From contig CM066912.1 of NCBI GenBank assembly GCA_033964015.1, positions 25,455,605 to 25,519,604 of the forward strand: a DNA stretch of 64,000 nt, read 5' to 3'. The notes beneath the pieces are model-generated. The model had not been told where the DNA came from, ran no database searches, and worked only from the letters and a program-made list of their open reading frames with translations. Made by a program: the position numbers and the translations under genes. This stretch comes from Scolanthus callimorphus (lineage: Eukaryota > Cnidaria > Anthozoa > Actiniaria > Edwardsiidae). How positions within the stretch are numbered: position 1 is the first letter of the stretch; each line of letters begins with the position of its first letter. Shown piece by piece: positions 31,723 through 44,501 of this stretch.

Positions 31723-33390
31723 TTGGTCCCGTACATTTACTGTGTTTTTGGTTTCGAAAAGGGATGCCCGGGCCCCCTGGGTCATCGCCCTGGCTAGGCC
31801 TCTGTAAGGCTCCAAGTGGAACACCTTTGGAAGGTAACTGGCTCTGAAAGAAGGCGCACTTTTACCAAAGTAAGTACAATCATGCTTGAAGAACGTAATG
31901 GAAATGACGACCTTCACGTGTACGAACGTGCTAGTGGTATAGACGAGATGTTCTCTCCATCAAGTCCGATAATGCGGTTCGCGAGAAAAATGATTTCGAT
32001 GATGCATTGGCAGACCCAAAAGGGTTACACCAGAAGAATTTCCGACTAGAAAAATTTACTATACACAGCTGAAAATTGACAATTTGGAAACCCTTTTCTG
32101 AAATCTTGGAATCTGGAACCCTTCGTAAAACCATGTCCTCTTTTTCTTCACGGTTAGGTGGTTCTTATGCTGCTGCCCGCAGTTCGATCGTGCGAAACTG
32201 TCACTCCGCCTCTGCCTTCTATGTATGATATCTACCTGTTGTGATTATCCGCCCAGCGCGGCGATCCCCCTTTGCCGGAAGATTTTGTCGCATTTTCAAG
32301 TCTAACGAAAGCTGTCGAAGTTGTTTGCAAGAGGTTTGGTGTCAGTGTGGGTTTAGTTTCACTACCGTGCGAGCAGAAACTTATTTCTGTTTAACCTCTT
32401 TGTCGTAATCGTTCGCATTTGGTCTGTTAGCGCAGGGTGAGTGGTTGAACCGGCAAATGAAACATCGCGCATATCGGCACCGCGAATCCGATATAGTAAC
32501 AACGTACACGAGAAATACAAAGGAAAAGCTCTGGTAGCATGACGGGAATAGTTTCACGCACCGATTTCCCAGATTGTTTATTTCCCTTTGTTGTTGTTGC
32601 TTGCTTGTTGATTTTGTTCCAATGCGATACAATATCGTTCATATGTTGCTTGCTTCAAGCAGCATCAGACCGCGGCTGAAATCCATACCCCACGAGCTCC
32701 TTGCTTTCTCGAACAAGACGCAACAGCAATCGACCCGAAATTCGCGTTCTGGCCAGCCTCTAGATGACGTTCGAGCTGTCCGACTTTAAGGACCCCACTT
32801 ACCGGACACAAGTCTGTCCGGCCGAGACAAGGCGCCATCCATATACCAATCCAATATTCTTTGACAAGAAAAAAAAATGAATTGAATTGCCGGCCCTGAT
32901 TCATTTTCTTTGATCATATATTATATAAGACAGTCTGTCGAAGTATCATCCCGAGCATTTGCAGGATTTCCCTTCGCTGACACTGAGTCTTTTAGGTTTT
33001 ATTAACCCGGTCATCGGCGAGTGGTGTAGGATTACTTAGTTGGCGTGTCGCTTGATTGCCCCATGTTGGACCAACGATGGCGCACAAATTAGCCAATCAG
33101 ATAGCGCGGGTGGAATTCTGCTTCAGCCTTTTCACGCATGCGCTCTGGATGCAATCACAAACTTGTGTGTGGAAAAATTCGTCCTTGTAAAGTAGAGTTG
33201 GTTTGTTTTTGGGTGAATTTTACTCTTCAAAACATCGATTCTGCTTCCTAAATAGCCAAACTGGCTTCCTAAATATCTGTAGTTCTTATTTGAGATCACT
33301 TTTCGCACTCTAATGACCTGACAACGTAGCCAAGCTTGCTTATTTTGTACGGATTTTCAGCAAGACTCGAAGGGCCTTTCGGCATAAAAT

Positions 33391-33829
33391 ATGGCGGATG
33401 TAACAGACGAAAGTTACGGAGGGGAAACCTACGCGAAGCCAAACACAGAAGAAATCGAGAAGAACGAAGGGAACGCAAATTAAACCGATCTGCGGACATT
33501 GGGGATTCGTCTGGCACAAATATAGAACAAAACTCGAGTAATGTCGATGACAGTGTTTCAAGCGAACAGTTTTTGAGTCCTGATCGCGCTTATGATGTTC
33601 CCTCCCCACGTAAAGAGCGTCGGAGTCGTTCCAAACAAAAAGAAGAAGTCGAAATCAAAGTTACCGACGAAGATGGCACAGAAGGGCTTCTGCCTCAACG
33701 GATTCGCCGAGTAGAACGAAATTAAAGAAAGAACGAAAAAGTGAAAATAGCGCGAGGAAGCGGCAAGCCAAGAAAAACTTGCGCGAGAAGCGCCGTTCGA
33801 CGGGAGTTGTTATTATGCCACATATGGAG
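33391..33829 (+). CDS. Paralogue exon 1 with two apparent -1 gaps
   Basis: The ATG in 'aaaatATGG' opens MADVTDESYGG, but that frame stops at 33481. The second frame carries NLREAKHRRNREERRERKLN through DEDGTEGLLPQRIRRVER and stops at 33723. The third carries LKKERKSENSARKRQAKK and LREKRRSTGVV to the donor GAG|GTAGGT. One extra G in the G run at 33421-33424 and one extra A in the A run at 33719-33721 would make a single frame of 147 codons ending in phase 0, as the next exon requires. Homopolymer consensus error is the simplest reading; real frameshifts are not excluded. An acceptor-like 'ggattttcag' at 33351-33360 offers another possible exon start. Confidence 0.65.
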
Positions 33830-36800
33830 GTAGGTTGTATGGGTATTTGCAAAGTAACAGGACCAAAGGCTTCTGTATTTATTGCTTTAAAGGTTTCCCT
33901 ATTCATAGGCCATTTGCGAAGCCCGTTTATTGCATTGAAGGGTCGTGTTTCGTTGCGTTGCATTGAGCTCCATATTGACCGGCATACAAATAGTTCGAGA
34001 TTTTATAACGTCGTAGCTCACTGCAACGCAAATGTCTGTTAGCTAGAGATCGTTGATTTCTCGAGCTTCTGAGCTGAAAATCAAACACAACGATCTCTAG
34101 TTACTGTATTCATGCATGGTTTCTATCACAGGTCTAAAACCAACTCTAATGCTCTTCTGCGAAGTCTATTCTTTTAGCTTAGTGGTGGAATTGCTCCAAA
34201 TGAAATTCAAGGAGTCTGTGCAAATTCTGTGCAAATTCTCCGTTTTTTGCCGGGTTGCTGGGTTAGATTCCTCTTGAATAGAAACCCTGGCTGTTAGAAC
34301 AGCTTACTGTGTCGGAATTTAGGCTGCGAATGCTAAAAAAGACAATTTCCGAAGCAATAATTCTCTCGATTGGCGGTACGATAGTATTCTAGGGAAACCA
34401 TCCTGGAATTTCTATCGCTTTAGAAATTGTTGTCTGTTTTAGAAAGGCGGCTTTAGGAGCGCATTTTCTGAATTAACTGCTCTTGGCTTCGGATTTGAAA
34501 TACTCATCTGATAGAATAGAGTAGTTCTGGGTGAATTCTGCTTTAGTTTGTGCCCCGGAGCATGTTCAAAAGAATGTAATGGCAAGTTCTCTAAAAATGT
34601 CACACTTCTACTTCTAGTGTTGGAGCAAAATCTAAATTAGTTATGGGTCGTAATTACATTATCCAAACCCTCCAATGCTCTTTTTTTATCTTTGATTATT
34701 CTCTCAGCTATACTCCCATGGTTTTGTATTATTAAACATTTACTGGGGAATCCTGCTTCGTATTCAATACCTTTACCAAAGGGACTCCCAAAGTCTGTTC
34801 GAATTTTGTATGGATAACTTTTACTAACAAACAGGACATTATTTGTTGGAATTCTTGCTGTCTTGCTATTCAGAGCGCTCTAGAAATCCACAGGATCAAA
34901 CCAGATTTTCTAGAGATTGTATCTCAGAAGTACTTCTGAATAAAATTGTGATATCATAAGCTTTGAATACAGCATATACACACACTAATCGCAGCATCTT
35001 GTACATTTCCGAGACTGAAATAACAATTCGAAATTGACATGAGTTGGAACGTTTGATCGTAACTTTGCAATGTTGTGTTCTCTAGAGCGATGATGAAGGC
35101 GACGAGGACAAGAAAGCTTTGAAGCAACATACTCAACAGAATGAGCAACTGGTTACTGCCCAGGATGAACCGGCAGACGATACAGTAAGTGTTCTGTTCT
35201 TTATATCCTAATCTTTGCGACCGTTCTAGAACGTTTGATCAAGCCTTAGTATTTCTTCTGAATACCACTCCAGTGTGGTTTGTTAAGCCCCTAGAAGTGT
35301 ACATAATAAAAACATACATAAACTAGACCTTGGTGCAGTTTCCTTATCTTTGGTTTATGGTTTACTGTTTAGATTAACGTAACAACTCAATAATAATGTG
35401 ATCCGAATACTAGAAACTTTCCGTCTAGTGCAAGTTACAGAACACCCTTTGTACCTACTGTAATAACTAAATGTAGATTTAATCTGTCTCCAAATTAAAA
35501 TAACCTGTTATCTGTTGTCGATTTGCAAGGCCTATAATACTTTAAATTGCTAATTATTTTTTTGATGCATGGTATTTTGAGTAAAAGTCACGTTTAAGCG
35601 TCAACTCTGTTAGTGCACCTTGTTAGAGGCTTTACAGGATCCTAATATCTCAGATGTGGTGTATCTGAGTTTTACTGTAACAGAAATAGCTGTTACATCA
35701 ACTAATTAGGCTTTACTACAGGTCTAGGGATAGGCAAGGAGTTGGAAATATTAGAGGATCAAGTTTCGGAATGAACTTCTGATCCACTGCTTTAGTAATT
35801 TGCTATGATGTCATGAAGCAGACAGGCTTATAAGGAGTACTCCTTCAGTGCTTTTCTAGGATTTCCATTGCTAAGCTGGGGTGTGCTAAGTCACTGGCTT
35901 TGCTTATTCACTCCTGCCTTGGAACTCTTTGAAAAACCACCATATCATCTGCCGTCAATTCACTTAACTCTACTTAATACCAAATTGTCAGCTCTGCTAT
36001 GGTAAGTCAGTTTTAGGGAGCATTCTGTTTAACAGCTATGTAGGAAAATATGGCCTCATTCTTGGTACTGATGCTGTTGACAATTTAAACATCACTAGGA
36101 ACCAATATGTTTTTGTATGTCTTGGCTGTACCTTGCCAAGGCATTTCAGGATAGCTTTACCTCATACCTAACTTTCCCCTGACTGCAAGAAGTGCCTCTT
36201 TAGAGTAAGGAAAAGAGCTGTAACAGTGTAGGCGTAATATTGAGCTGACATTCTCTTTCAGTAATCACCAATATGCTCCCCAAAATAGACCTTCAAAAGA
36301 TGATAACAATCTTCTTGCTGTAATAAATATTTTGAGTGAGGCTAATTTTAATTTATAGCTTTTCTGATCAATCAAAACTCAATAGCAAACAGGCAGCAGA
36401 TATTTTAAATGCATTTAATTTGAAAAACATGCAAATGTCAGTTTGAATTTAAGTAAATATTGTTAAATTACCCCAGGGTCTTAGTGTTTTTCTAAGGGTC
36501 TTTAAAGCTTAAGACTAGGTCTAAATACATAAGCCATGGGTTATATTGGTTTCAAGAGTGCAGTTCATGGGAGTGATCATTATTATTTCTGTGATACTCA
36601 ATAACATTCCAAAATATTAATCATTTGTTTTTAGTTTTTCACTTTCACTTTATCATTTAAGTAAAGCCATTAAAATCAGATCAAAGAACTGGTGAAATAA
36701 GAAAGTTCTAACTTTGTTTCTGTCTTCTTTTACAGGCTACAGCGAGATCAAAGAGGTAGGATTGTGATTGCAGAGTTAATATTGATCAATTTGATATTGC

Positions 36801-39800
36801 CTCAGATTTTCCCACACAAAGGAAAAGAGTGGTTCCTATTTAAATGAGGTTTTGCTAAGGCCCACAGACAGACAGAGGTTTGAGGTATACAGGAATGTTG
36901 ACACCTTTCCTGGTTTTGTGGAAGGTCAAGATTTTTCACCATGTTTCCCAGGAAAGTTTTCCAAATTTTAGATATACTTTCTCTATTTCTCCCTGTTTTC
37001 TTACTTGGAATATTCTCATTTAGTTTTATACCAAATCAGTGAATAGCTAGTTTTGCATGCTCTGATTGGTTCCTTAAATCCAACACAATTTTTTGAGAAA
37101 ACTCTCAAAATGGTGGCTTGTTTCTCGAACAATACTGAGTTTTAAATCTTTTAATCCACCATATTTTATTCTACTGATTTGGTATACACTAAAACAAATA
37201 TCCCCCTCAGGGTCAGTGTCTAGTAGTTGGATGTATATACCTCGACGCTTCGCATCTCGGTGTATATCTCGGTATATATTCACCTCCCCTTCAGGGATAG
37301 TTATTAAATAACCTTTGTTAAGTTCTTAAGTACCAAGGTTGGCATCCCTGGGTATGAAATGGCTAGGTGGCGCAGTGTGTTTGTGCCCGGCACACTGCGT
37401 ACGGTCCTGAGTTCGAATCCCGGATCAACCAACCGTATCAACTTTTCTCTGTTCCGAGTAGCTTGCTTATAGCTTTGAATTCCTTTCACCTGTAGCTCTG
37501 ATAGAGAAAGGGGGTAAGGTGTGCACCGTCTCCCCAATTAGTAGTGCACTTGTGCATGGCTAAATACATTTGAGACGTTAATAAAGTTCCTTACTTACTT
37601 TTTACATGTATATAGACATGAGTGTTTTAGTGGGACATGTGTATAATTCTTACATCTCATACGAGTGTACATCTGGGACCTGAATGGCGTTTGAGTGGCA
37701 TATTTTTCATTTCTCCACTAGTGAGGATATCAGTAAAAATGAGGTGCTAAGAAGATCGATTTTGTATCAATTTTTAGTTCGTCTGTAGATATAATAAGAA
37801 AATTACACGGTGGTTTGAAGATATGAATTTTAGTTTCTCCTGTCAGAAACAATATTTTTACGACAAGCGCAGTTCTTGCCACTCGAAAATAATGTCTTTG
37901 CTTCTTCTTTATTCTTCTTTGTACTCACATGTTTTCCCTATGAAACTTAAAATGGCTTGTTTCACTCTTTATATACTGAATCTTTAGAAATTGGTGTATT
38001 GAAACATGTAGTCAAGACAGAAATTTTCCAGGGAAACTACTGGAAAAATTCAGAAAAAGATTTTAAAAACTCCTGGATGAGTACTTTGTAGCTTACATGA
38101 GCTATGTTATTAACTGTTTTTCATTATTTTCCAGCTCTAACAAAAGGATAGAACAACAAGCGGTAGGTCACTGAGTGTTTACTAAACTACGGTTGTCTCA
38201 CATTGATTGTGTGATCACCTTTTTATGTATCAGGTGATGAGTTTTGTATGTGCTACATGATCGATGTTTGTGGCCGTTAACTTTGAGAGTTTGGCAGGCC
38301 ACATTGTTTTTGCTGCTTTCCAATGAAGTCTACAACAACTTTTAATCTCATGGTACAAAACAGCTCATCATCTTGAATCAATGCGAAAGGACCTTGAACA
38401 TCAACCTTGTGGTATAACTATGTATACCTCACTTAAATTCTGCTCTGTGGTTGTGTCACTGCCATTTTTTAGACTTGACAAGGTTAATGGACATGTGAAA
38501 GTAATACAACACTGCTTTTGTTTTAGAAAAATGACAGTGAAACTATAGAAAAACAACACCTGGTTGAGAGAATAGAAGATTATGAAATACAGATTGATGA
38601 TTTCAAGGCCAAACTTGAGAAGGCAAACAAGGTGAGATTTTATATGACTGAAAAGTTATTAAATAAACAGAACACAGTTGTGGGATGCAGTGTGTGTTGC
38701 TGTTACGAAACCTTGTGTTCCTCCAAGTCATTTTCAAAGATTTGCTATAGCAGTATAATATGTGTATGCTATATATTGAGTTTTGAGGATTTATCCAGCT
38801 AAAAAACCCTTTCTGTATTTGTACCTCCCCCATGGAAGAGATTTGGAAATTCCAGAGGAATGGGGGGTCAAATTACCATAATTTTACTGGCAAATTCCAG
38901 AGGGTTGGGAGGGGTGGGGGCATATCTCAACCCCTTCCATGTGGGTTTATAGATTTTTCCCAGAACCACAATATTTGGAAAGAGAAGTGCTTGAATCAAC
39001 CATTTGCTGCCTCTTTTTTTGTTCTGTTGTGACATTGCTATGACAATGTACATGTACCATTACTAAACACACCTAATAGTGATAATAATAATAATAAAAC
39101 TTTATTTATCAACTGTAATGATTAAAGCTACTATAAGCTACAGCCAATTGCGTTTGAGCGTTTTACCCTAACAGTTCGCACGTTACGTTTGAAAGTTGCG
39201 TTGTGAGACAAAAAGTCGGCCGTTTCCAAGAGCAACCGCCATGTGTATTTTTCACTGACCAATCAGAGAGGACATAACTCTTTGGTTCGCCACAGAAACG
39301 TCTCGTTTCATCCTAGAAACGCAACTTTCAAACGTTCAAACATAACGTGCAAACTGTTAGGGTAAAACGCTCAAACGCAATCGGCTGTAATGGGGCTGTG
39401 TATGAAATTAAATATTTTTTACTTATTATTTTTTTCTTATGATAAACTGCACTGCAACCTGTCTCTTGGTACTGATGAGAAATATCCTCTAGATGGAACA
39501 CAGAGGATAAGGATATGGCCACTATGAAAATACACCCTACAAAGAAATATAAGACAGGATATTTTAGAGATTCGAGCAACACTTGGCCAAAAATATTGTT
39601 ACTAAAAACTTATACCTCTTGCCTTTTCTTTGGTGTGAAAGAAATAACCAGTGGTAGCTTTCCGGTAAAAAATTCTCCTGAAGAACTGAGAAACTGAATT
39701 TTTCTAAAATAATACAGGAATGTATATAGCCATTGATTTTCATGCTTAATGCAACATTTCTCAAAGTTGTTTGGTGGGACGATAACAGTTTATCACTTAT

Positions 39801-40029
39801 ATTCATACCTTTCATAAAACACCAAAACCAAGTGGAAAGATTTTGTTCTTTTTAGTAACAAGAATTTTGACCGCTTAATCTTCAAATTGCTCAAAGTTCT
39901 AAAACAACCTGTCTTCATTTATCCTCACAGGAGCTCGACCAGTTAAGACTGGACAACCAGCGACTGAAGGATGAAAATAGTGCATTACTACGAGTCGTCA
40001 ATCAATTATCCACTATGAAAGGAAAGTGA
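33391..40029 (+). CDS. MYPT C-terminal-only paralogue (M20-like)
   Basis: Gene-level entry. Exons are 33391-33829, 35086-35184, 36736-36755, 38135-38162, 38527-38631 and 39931-40029, about 263 residues once two one-base gaps in exon 1 are allowed for. It keeps the ROCK-type motif LREKRRSTGVVIMPHME, an acidic segment SDDEGDEDKK, a coiled coil and the zipper [19 protein letters not shown]. Intron positions after the RRSTGV exon and before the zipper exon match the upstream MYPT gene, so it arose by duplication of its 3' part. It lacks ankyrin repeats and any PP1-binding motif, so it cannot by itself be a targeting subunit. It may behave like the vertebrate small subunit M20 or compete for zipper partners; this is inference. 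Splice sites and zipper are intact, which argues for a live gene rather than a pseudogene. Confidence 0.8.
33830..35085 (+). other. Paralogue intron 1
   Basis: No exon or complete mobile element recognised; a small hairpin, 'tagagatcgttg' mirrored by 'caacgatctcta', lies at about 34043-34100. It ends in 'gttgtgttctctag'. Confidence 0.55.
35086..35184 (+). CDS. Paralogue exon 2 (acidic)
   Basis: 33 codons between 'gttctctag' and ACA|GTAAGT, phase 0 on both sides. It reads SDDEGDEDKKALKQHTQQNE then QLVTAQDEPADDT. Same position, size and start as the 34-codon exon at 22723. Confidence 0.85.
35185..36735 (+). other. Paralogue intron 2
   Basis: AT-rich sequence with no recognised gene, RNA or inverted repeat; ends 'tgtcttcttttacag'. 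Confidence 0.55.
36736..36755 (+). CDS. Paralogue micro-exon (20 nt)
   Basis: Between a strong acceptor (cttcttttacag) and AG|GTAGGA; reads ATARSK plus two bases. Together with the 28-nt exon at 38135 it adds 48 nt, exactly 16 codons, so the pair keeps the frame while either alone would break it. Support is phase and splice signals only. Confidence 0.65.
36756..38134 (+). other. Paralogue intron 3
   Basis: Contains a + strand tRNA-derived SINE at 37357-37608; the remainder is AT-rich with nothing recognised. Ends 'cattattttccag'. Confidence 0.6.
37357..37608 (+). mobile_element. tRNA-derived SINE, + strand
   Basis: A-box-like 'ggtggcgcagtgtg' and B-box 'gagttcgaatcccgg' spaced as in a tRNA, then an unrelated body and a tail 'taaagttccttacttactt'. 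It is a different family from the SINE at 2720. Confidence 0.75.
38135..38162 (+). CDS. Paralogue micro-exon (28 nt)
   Basis: Between 'attttccag' and GCG|GTAGGT; completes a Ser codon from the previous exon and reads SNKRIEQQA, phase 0 out. Confidence 0.65.
38527..38631 (+). CDS. Paralogue exon: coiled coil
   Basis: 35 codons between 'tgttttag' and AAG|GTGAGA: KNDSETIEKQHLVERIEDYE then IQIDDFKAKLEKANK. It aligns with [20 protein letters not shown] of the upstream gene. Confidence 0.88.
38632..39930 (+). other. Paralogue last intron
   Basis: Holds a 'ggaaattccagagg'/'caaattccagaggg' repeat block (38820-38975) related to the MITE at 5463, a short (ATA)n run near 39080 and a TA-flanked MITE at 39141-39387. 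Ends 'atttatcctcacag'. Confidence 0.65.
39141..39387. mobile_element. Tc1/mariner-like MITE, 247 bp, 65-bp inverted ends
   Basis: TA|CAGCCAATTGCGTTTGAGCG at the left and the matching complement 'cgctcaaacgcaatcggctg'|TA at the right. The ends continue through 'ttaccctaacagtt' and 'aaagttgcgtt'. TA duplication fits the Tc1/mariner group. Confidence 0.85.
39931..40029 (+). CDS. Paralogue last exon: leucine zipper and stop
   Basis: Starts after 'tcctcacag' and reads [20 protein letters not shown] then RVVNQLSTMKGK and TGA. It differs from the upstream zipper by substitutions typical of an old paralogue ([12 protein letters not shown] against SALLRVVNQLST). Confidence 0.93.
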   Translation, partial: ELDQLRLDNQRLKDENSALLRVVNQLSTMKGK

Positions 40030-43000
40030 TACAGTATGTGTATAGTTGACCGCATAATGCTCCTCTGCTCAGCTAAGTCTAGTTTTAATAATCAGTTATT
40101 ATCTACTGAATGATTGGTGACTAGCAGATACAGTTTGGATGCTGTTCAGAATAGTCAGTGATGAGAAATGAATAGACAGGAGCATTGTGTATGCAATGGA
40201 GGCCGTCGGCCCATGTCTTGTGCTGAACACATTTATCATGTTGTCTGCTTATGAAATACTGGTGTTGCACTATTGAACATTGTGTTTAAAATGTTCAAGT
40301 TAGAATTGCAGTTATTATAAGGGGATGCAGTGGTTGGCTTCTTGGAGGTTGTAAATCTCTACTGGTATCTTTTGATAACTGTTCGCTCTGTGGTACCCCC
40401 TTTCTAGGTTGATTATCTCAGGTTGATTGGGTCGATAGGGCGTGGCATGTTAAGTGATGGGGAGGGTCTACTGGTGCCACTTTATCTTCTCAAATTACTA
40501 AAAAAATACTGAACAAAGTTGGAAATTTAAAGTATGGAAGTCCCAGAACCCCCACATAAAATCCTTGATTTATTTGCCCAGCGAAAATTAGAGAAATACT
40601 AGTTTATCTTCCAATAGAGAACCGTAGTACATTTACCAATAGTTTGTCAAGAATTTAATCGAAAATGAGTATCTGATTCTTCATCTCAAAAAGTAATTAA
40701 TGAATCTAAGCTAACTATTTCGTTGGAGGGAAAGGTTTACTCAAATTCTGCATTATTTTAGGCTGTCAGAATGACAAACAACCTCTGTTTTTAGAGATTG
40801 TGCTTCAACCAAAAAGCCTGTAGAGGGTTGATGATTTAGTGGCATGTTATGGAGAAGGGGGGGAGGTTTTATAATAGCTGTTGTCACCAAAAAATCCACT
40901 TTCAAACAAAGTGCCCTGAATGTGCAGTTGCCAGCCCATGTGTCCAAAATCAGCAATAATTATTATTGCTGTAGACTTGAGATAAGTATGTGTTTGTGAC
41001 GTAAAAGAAATAGATGCCTTTTGCTTGTGTTTTGCAAAATTACACTTGGGAAATGGGTCTAGCTCTTACTGTCATTTTCATAATTCTGCGAACTCTGAAG
41101 CAACTGTCAAAACTACGTTTCACCAGTCTCCCTTGATCTCACAACTAACATCACTGGGAGGTACTGGAGAAGGTCCTGCTTTACTTAGATGTTTGATTCA
41201 TGGACTGCTTTGAGAACATAATTAAGACAGATTGTTTTAGTGATTCGAGCAATACGTGGCCAAAATTCGGGTTCCTAGAAAGTGCAAAACCTATTGGCTT
41301 TATTTTAGCATCATTTGAAAGGTTTGCATTCAAGAAGTAACTTGAGTTAGTTCCATCAAGAAATCTTGAAGGGAACCTATGAAAATACAGTTCGAAGTTT
41401 ATATACAAAGGTATAGGGATTTGGAAGGAATTGCGTTTGACATGGAGTTTCCTGTTGTTGCCCTCCAGGTGGTAAACTTTGAAGTTTAATTTCTCCGCTT
41501 TCTGTGCGAATTTCATGGCAGAACTAACCCAGGTTATTCCTTATCAAGCCAAGGGGTTCTAAAGTTTTGAGTAACTGGATTTTTGACCACTTTTTGACAA
41601 AATTGCTCGAAATCCTGGTAAAATCTGTCTTTATTAGTCAGTGCAGAGTTTCCACAATTATGAAAACCACAAGTAACTGATTGTTATGCAATTATACATA
41701 AAAATGGGGATGCAGCTACAAGATAAATGTGTTCAGAAATAAGATAGCGGCTTTCTTCTCAGCTAAAATGACCAGGTGTGGTCAGAGTTTTTTACAAGTC
41801 TGGTTGAGCCACAGTTTTGTATGGGGCAAGGGGGGATTTGTGCAGTATACCTTGTATAGTTAGATTGTTTGTACTTAGAATTTTTATTACTCTTAAAAGC
41901 CAGACACTTGGCTGCCGTAATTGTTTAATATGTAATAGAGAAAATAGTTTTGTATTATCTTTACTCTCGGAACAATTTGAAGATTCGCAATCCGTCCAGG
42001 GCACAGCCCACAAAATGTACTTAGCACGTCTTTAAAGTATAGTATCTAACCCAGCCATTTTGTATGACTCACTCAGATAATGGTGGCATGGTAGACTATC
42101 ACAAAATGGTACTTGGGCCTTTGCAGCTTGAGATTTCTGTTCAGTAGGGCAATGTGTAATAAAGTCACAGAAATATTGGTTTTGGGCAAACATACTTTTT
42201 ATTCTTTGGCCATTTTGAAAATGTTTCTTATAACTCCCATACGGGAGAATGCATTTAATTTCTCTGCTCTGCCTGTCACTACAAAGTGTTCCATATTTCC
42301 ATATTGCTTATTTCCACATTCCATTATTGATGATTATTATTCAATGTACTCAGTAATCGTTTCTGATTGGCTCAAAGTCTACGCACAATTCTGGCAGTTT
42401 GCAAGTGCCTGCAATATTTTCAGCGGGAACAGTTGTCTGTAGAGGTTATTGGACCAAGCCCATGCTATTTTCAGCAGAAACAGTTGTCTGTACAGGTTAT
42501 TGGACCGAGCCTGCATGTTATTTCAGCGGTATTTTGTGTGAAATTACAAATGCACGGCAAATTTTGTGTCTTTGAATCTTTTCTTTTCACAATGACTGCT
42601 CGCACTTGTTCGACTTAAGAAATTGAATTTGTGTAAGACAATGAATAATAAAACAATTGGATTTGGTTTTTGAATGACATCGATAATCGTCAAGTCCTAG
42701 GTTTGTGTTATAACACAGACCTCGGCCTTGAAAATTATTGATGTCATGCTCAACATCATCCAATAAAAATTGCTTAGTTTCTGCAAATAATTCCCACAAG
42801 AAAGCATGTTACTGAGGTTATTTTTCATTATGCTCAAAATACTAATTATTTTTATATCAATGAATAAATCTTTCCATGTGACAACTATACTGATTTCATA
42901 GAAACAAAATGATCTAGAAATAGCTGTCTTACTGTAGATATTTAAACAAGCAAGAGCATAGTTTTTCCAGGTGTGCCCCTTAATGTGGGATTAAAACTCT

Positions 43001-43319
43001 GCAAATTACAAAGAAGTGTGACTGTCTCTGCTTCACAGGAACTTTCAGCAGAAATCTCACTTGTGGGAATTGAATGTCGGAGAAGTAGATTTTCTACAGC
43101 CAAGTCGTTGCTTAATTCACGCTGGGAATTTTCTAAAATATGGTTGGATTTCAGTTTTTTCTGTTCTTCCAGTCAAACCATCTTCGCCATTCAAGTCTTT
43201 GCCCTGTTTCACCTTGTGCAATTAAAAGGGCTTTTTATCTGGACAGAAAACCAGTTGGTTTAGGTGGTTTGAGGTTTGGTGCAGAAAACCCCAGAAAGTG
43301 CAAAGTGCAAAACAACTAA

Positions 43320-43530
43320 GGCCTAGTACATACGCCGCTCTTAACATGAACCGATCCTAATGCAAAATCTCAATAAAACAATATTTTTTGAACATCTCTC
43401 GTCTGCTTGTAGCCTAAACTATTCTAAATCAAACCGAGAATGTAGAATCGATTTTAACGCCGCGAGTTTCGAGTATTTCATGGTAACAGTTTGGTACGGC
43501 ACATGATAAGAGCGGCATATGTACTAGGCC
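43320..43530. mobile_element. PIF/Harbinger-type MITE with TAA duplication
   Basis: TAA at 43317-43319 and 43531-43533. Ends GGCCTAGTACATACGCCGCT and the complement 'agcggcatatgtactaggcc'. 211 bp. Confidence 0.85.
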
Positions 43531-44501
43531 TAATTTAGCTATGAGCATGGCATGGGCAGAATTTAGTTTGAGAGAAGTCTATTTCCTCAAGTGATTTGAT
43601 CAGATTACTATCACTTTCCAAGGATTCTTCTTTTTTCATCATTTTTTTTCACTACTCTGAGTAGTGCTATTCTATTATTAGTGGTTTGCTATCTTTTTCC
43701 CACAAGTGGGTTACTGCAGAAATGTCCCGATCCTGGAGCCCATGCTTCCAAGAAAAACAGAATTCTCAAAACTTCTCTATTTCTGTGCCAATTGTTTGAG
43801 TTTGTCCTATTGCCAATGCTGTCGTGGACCTGTGCATATTTGGCATGAGTTAGCTCAGTGTATAATGCATTTTGACAGACTTCAGTGGATATATATTTTA
43901 CTTTATTGTCTCACAGGCTTTTCTTTGAAAAGGAATTTTGAGTCAAGTATAGTGCTTTCGTTAACTTGGGTATTTTTTGAAAAACAAATTGAAATGGGTT
44001 GTGTCAGTAAAAGTGGCCCAGGCAAAATGAATGTTAAATTTTACTTCCTGGATGAAATTTTATTATTAACTTAAAAATTCTTGAAAAATTCCCTATTTTG
44101 GCCTTGAAAATAAGAACACTAGTGGTTGAAAATATGGACATCAATTGAAATGCAGACAAAACAAAAACTTTGTTTGTGATTTTGTTGGGGCTTTTTTCAC
44201 ATGACACGGCTAAAATTTCAGGAGATGAAGTATTTTCAAACTATTTTCTGCAGACTATTAGGTGACTATGCAAATATAAATTGGAAAATCGATTATAATT
44301 ATAATCATATTTTAATTAATTAGGTGATTTTATGATAATTATTACCAAATTATAATTATGCCATAATTATGATAATTAGCGTTATTATGTTATAATTGTA
44401 ATAATTATGTGCATTTGTTGGACAAAAAATACCCAATCAAAGAAAGCACAATTTCCATCAAATAATTAAGATAAATTATTGTGGCATTTTTATTCGCTTT
44501 A

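Larger units (their letters stand above)
27276..33360. other. Spacer between the two MYPT-related genes
   Basis: No gene recognised. It contains MITEs at 27788, 28952, 29826 and 30896, a perfect 58-bp-arm palindrome (28469-28603) inside a family B remnant (28603-28725), and a probable LINE 3' end (31330-31722). 32160-33360 is unique-looking, includes a CCAAT box (about 33092, 'ttagccaatcag') and probably holds the promoter of the next gene. Confidence 0.6.
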
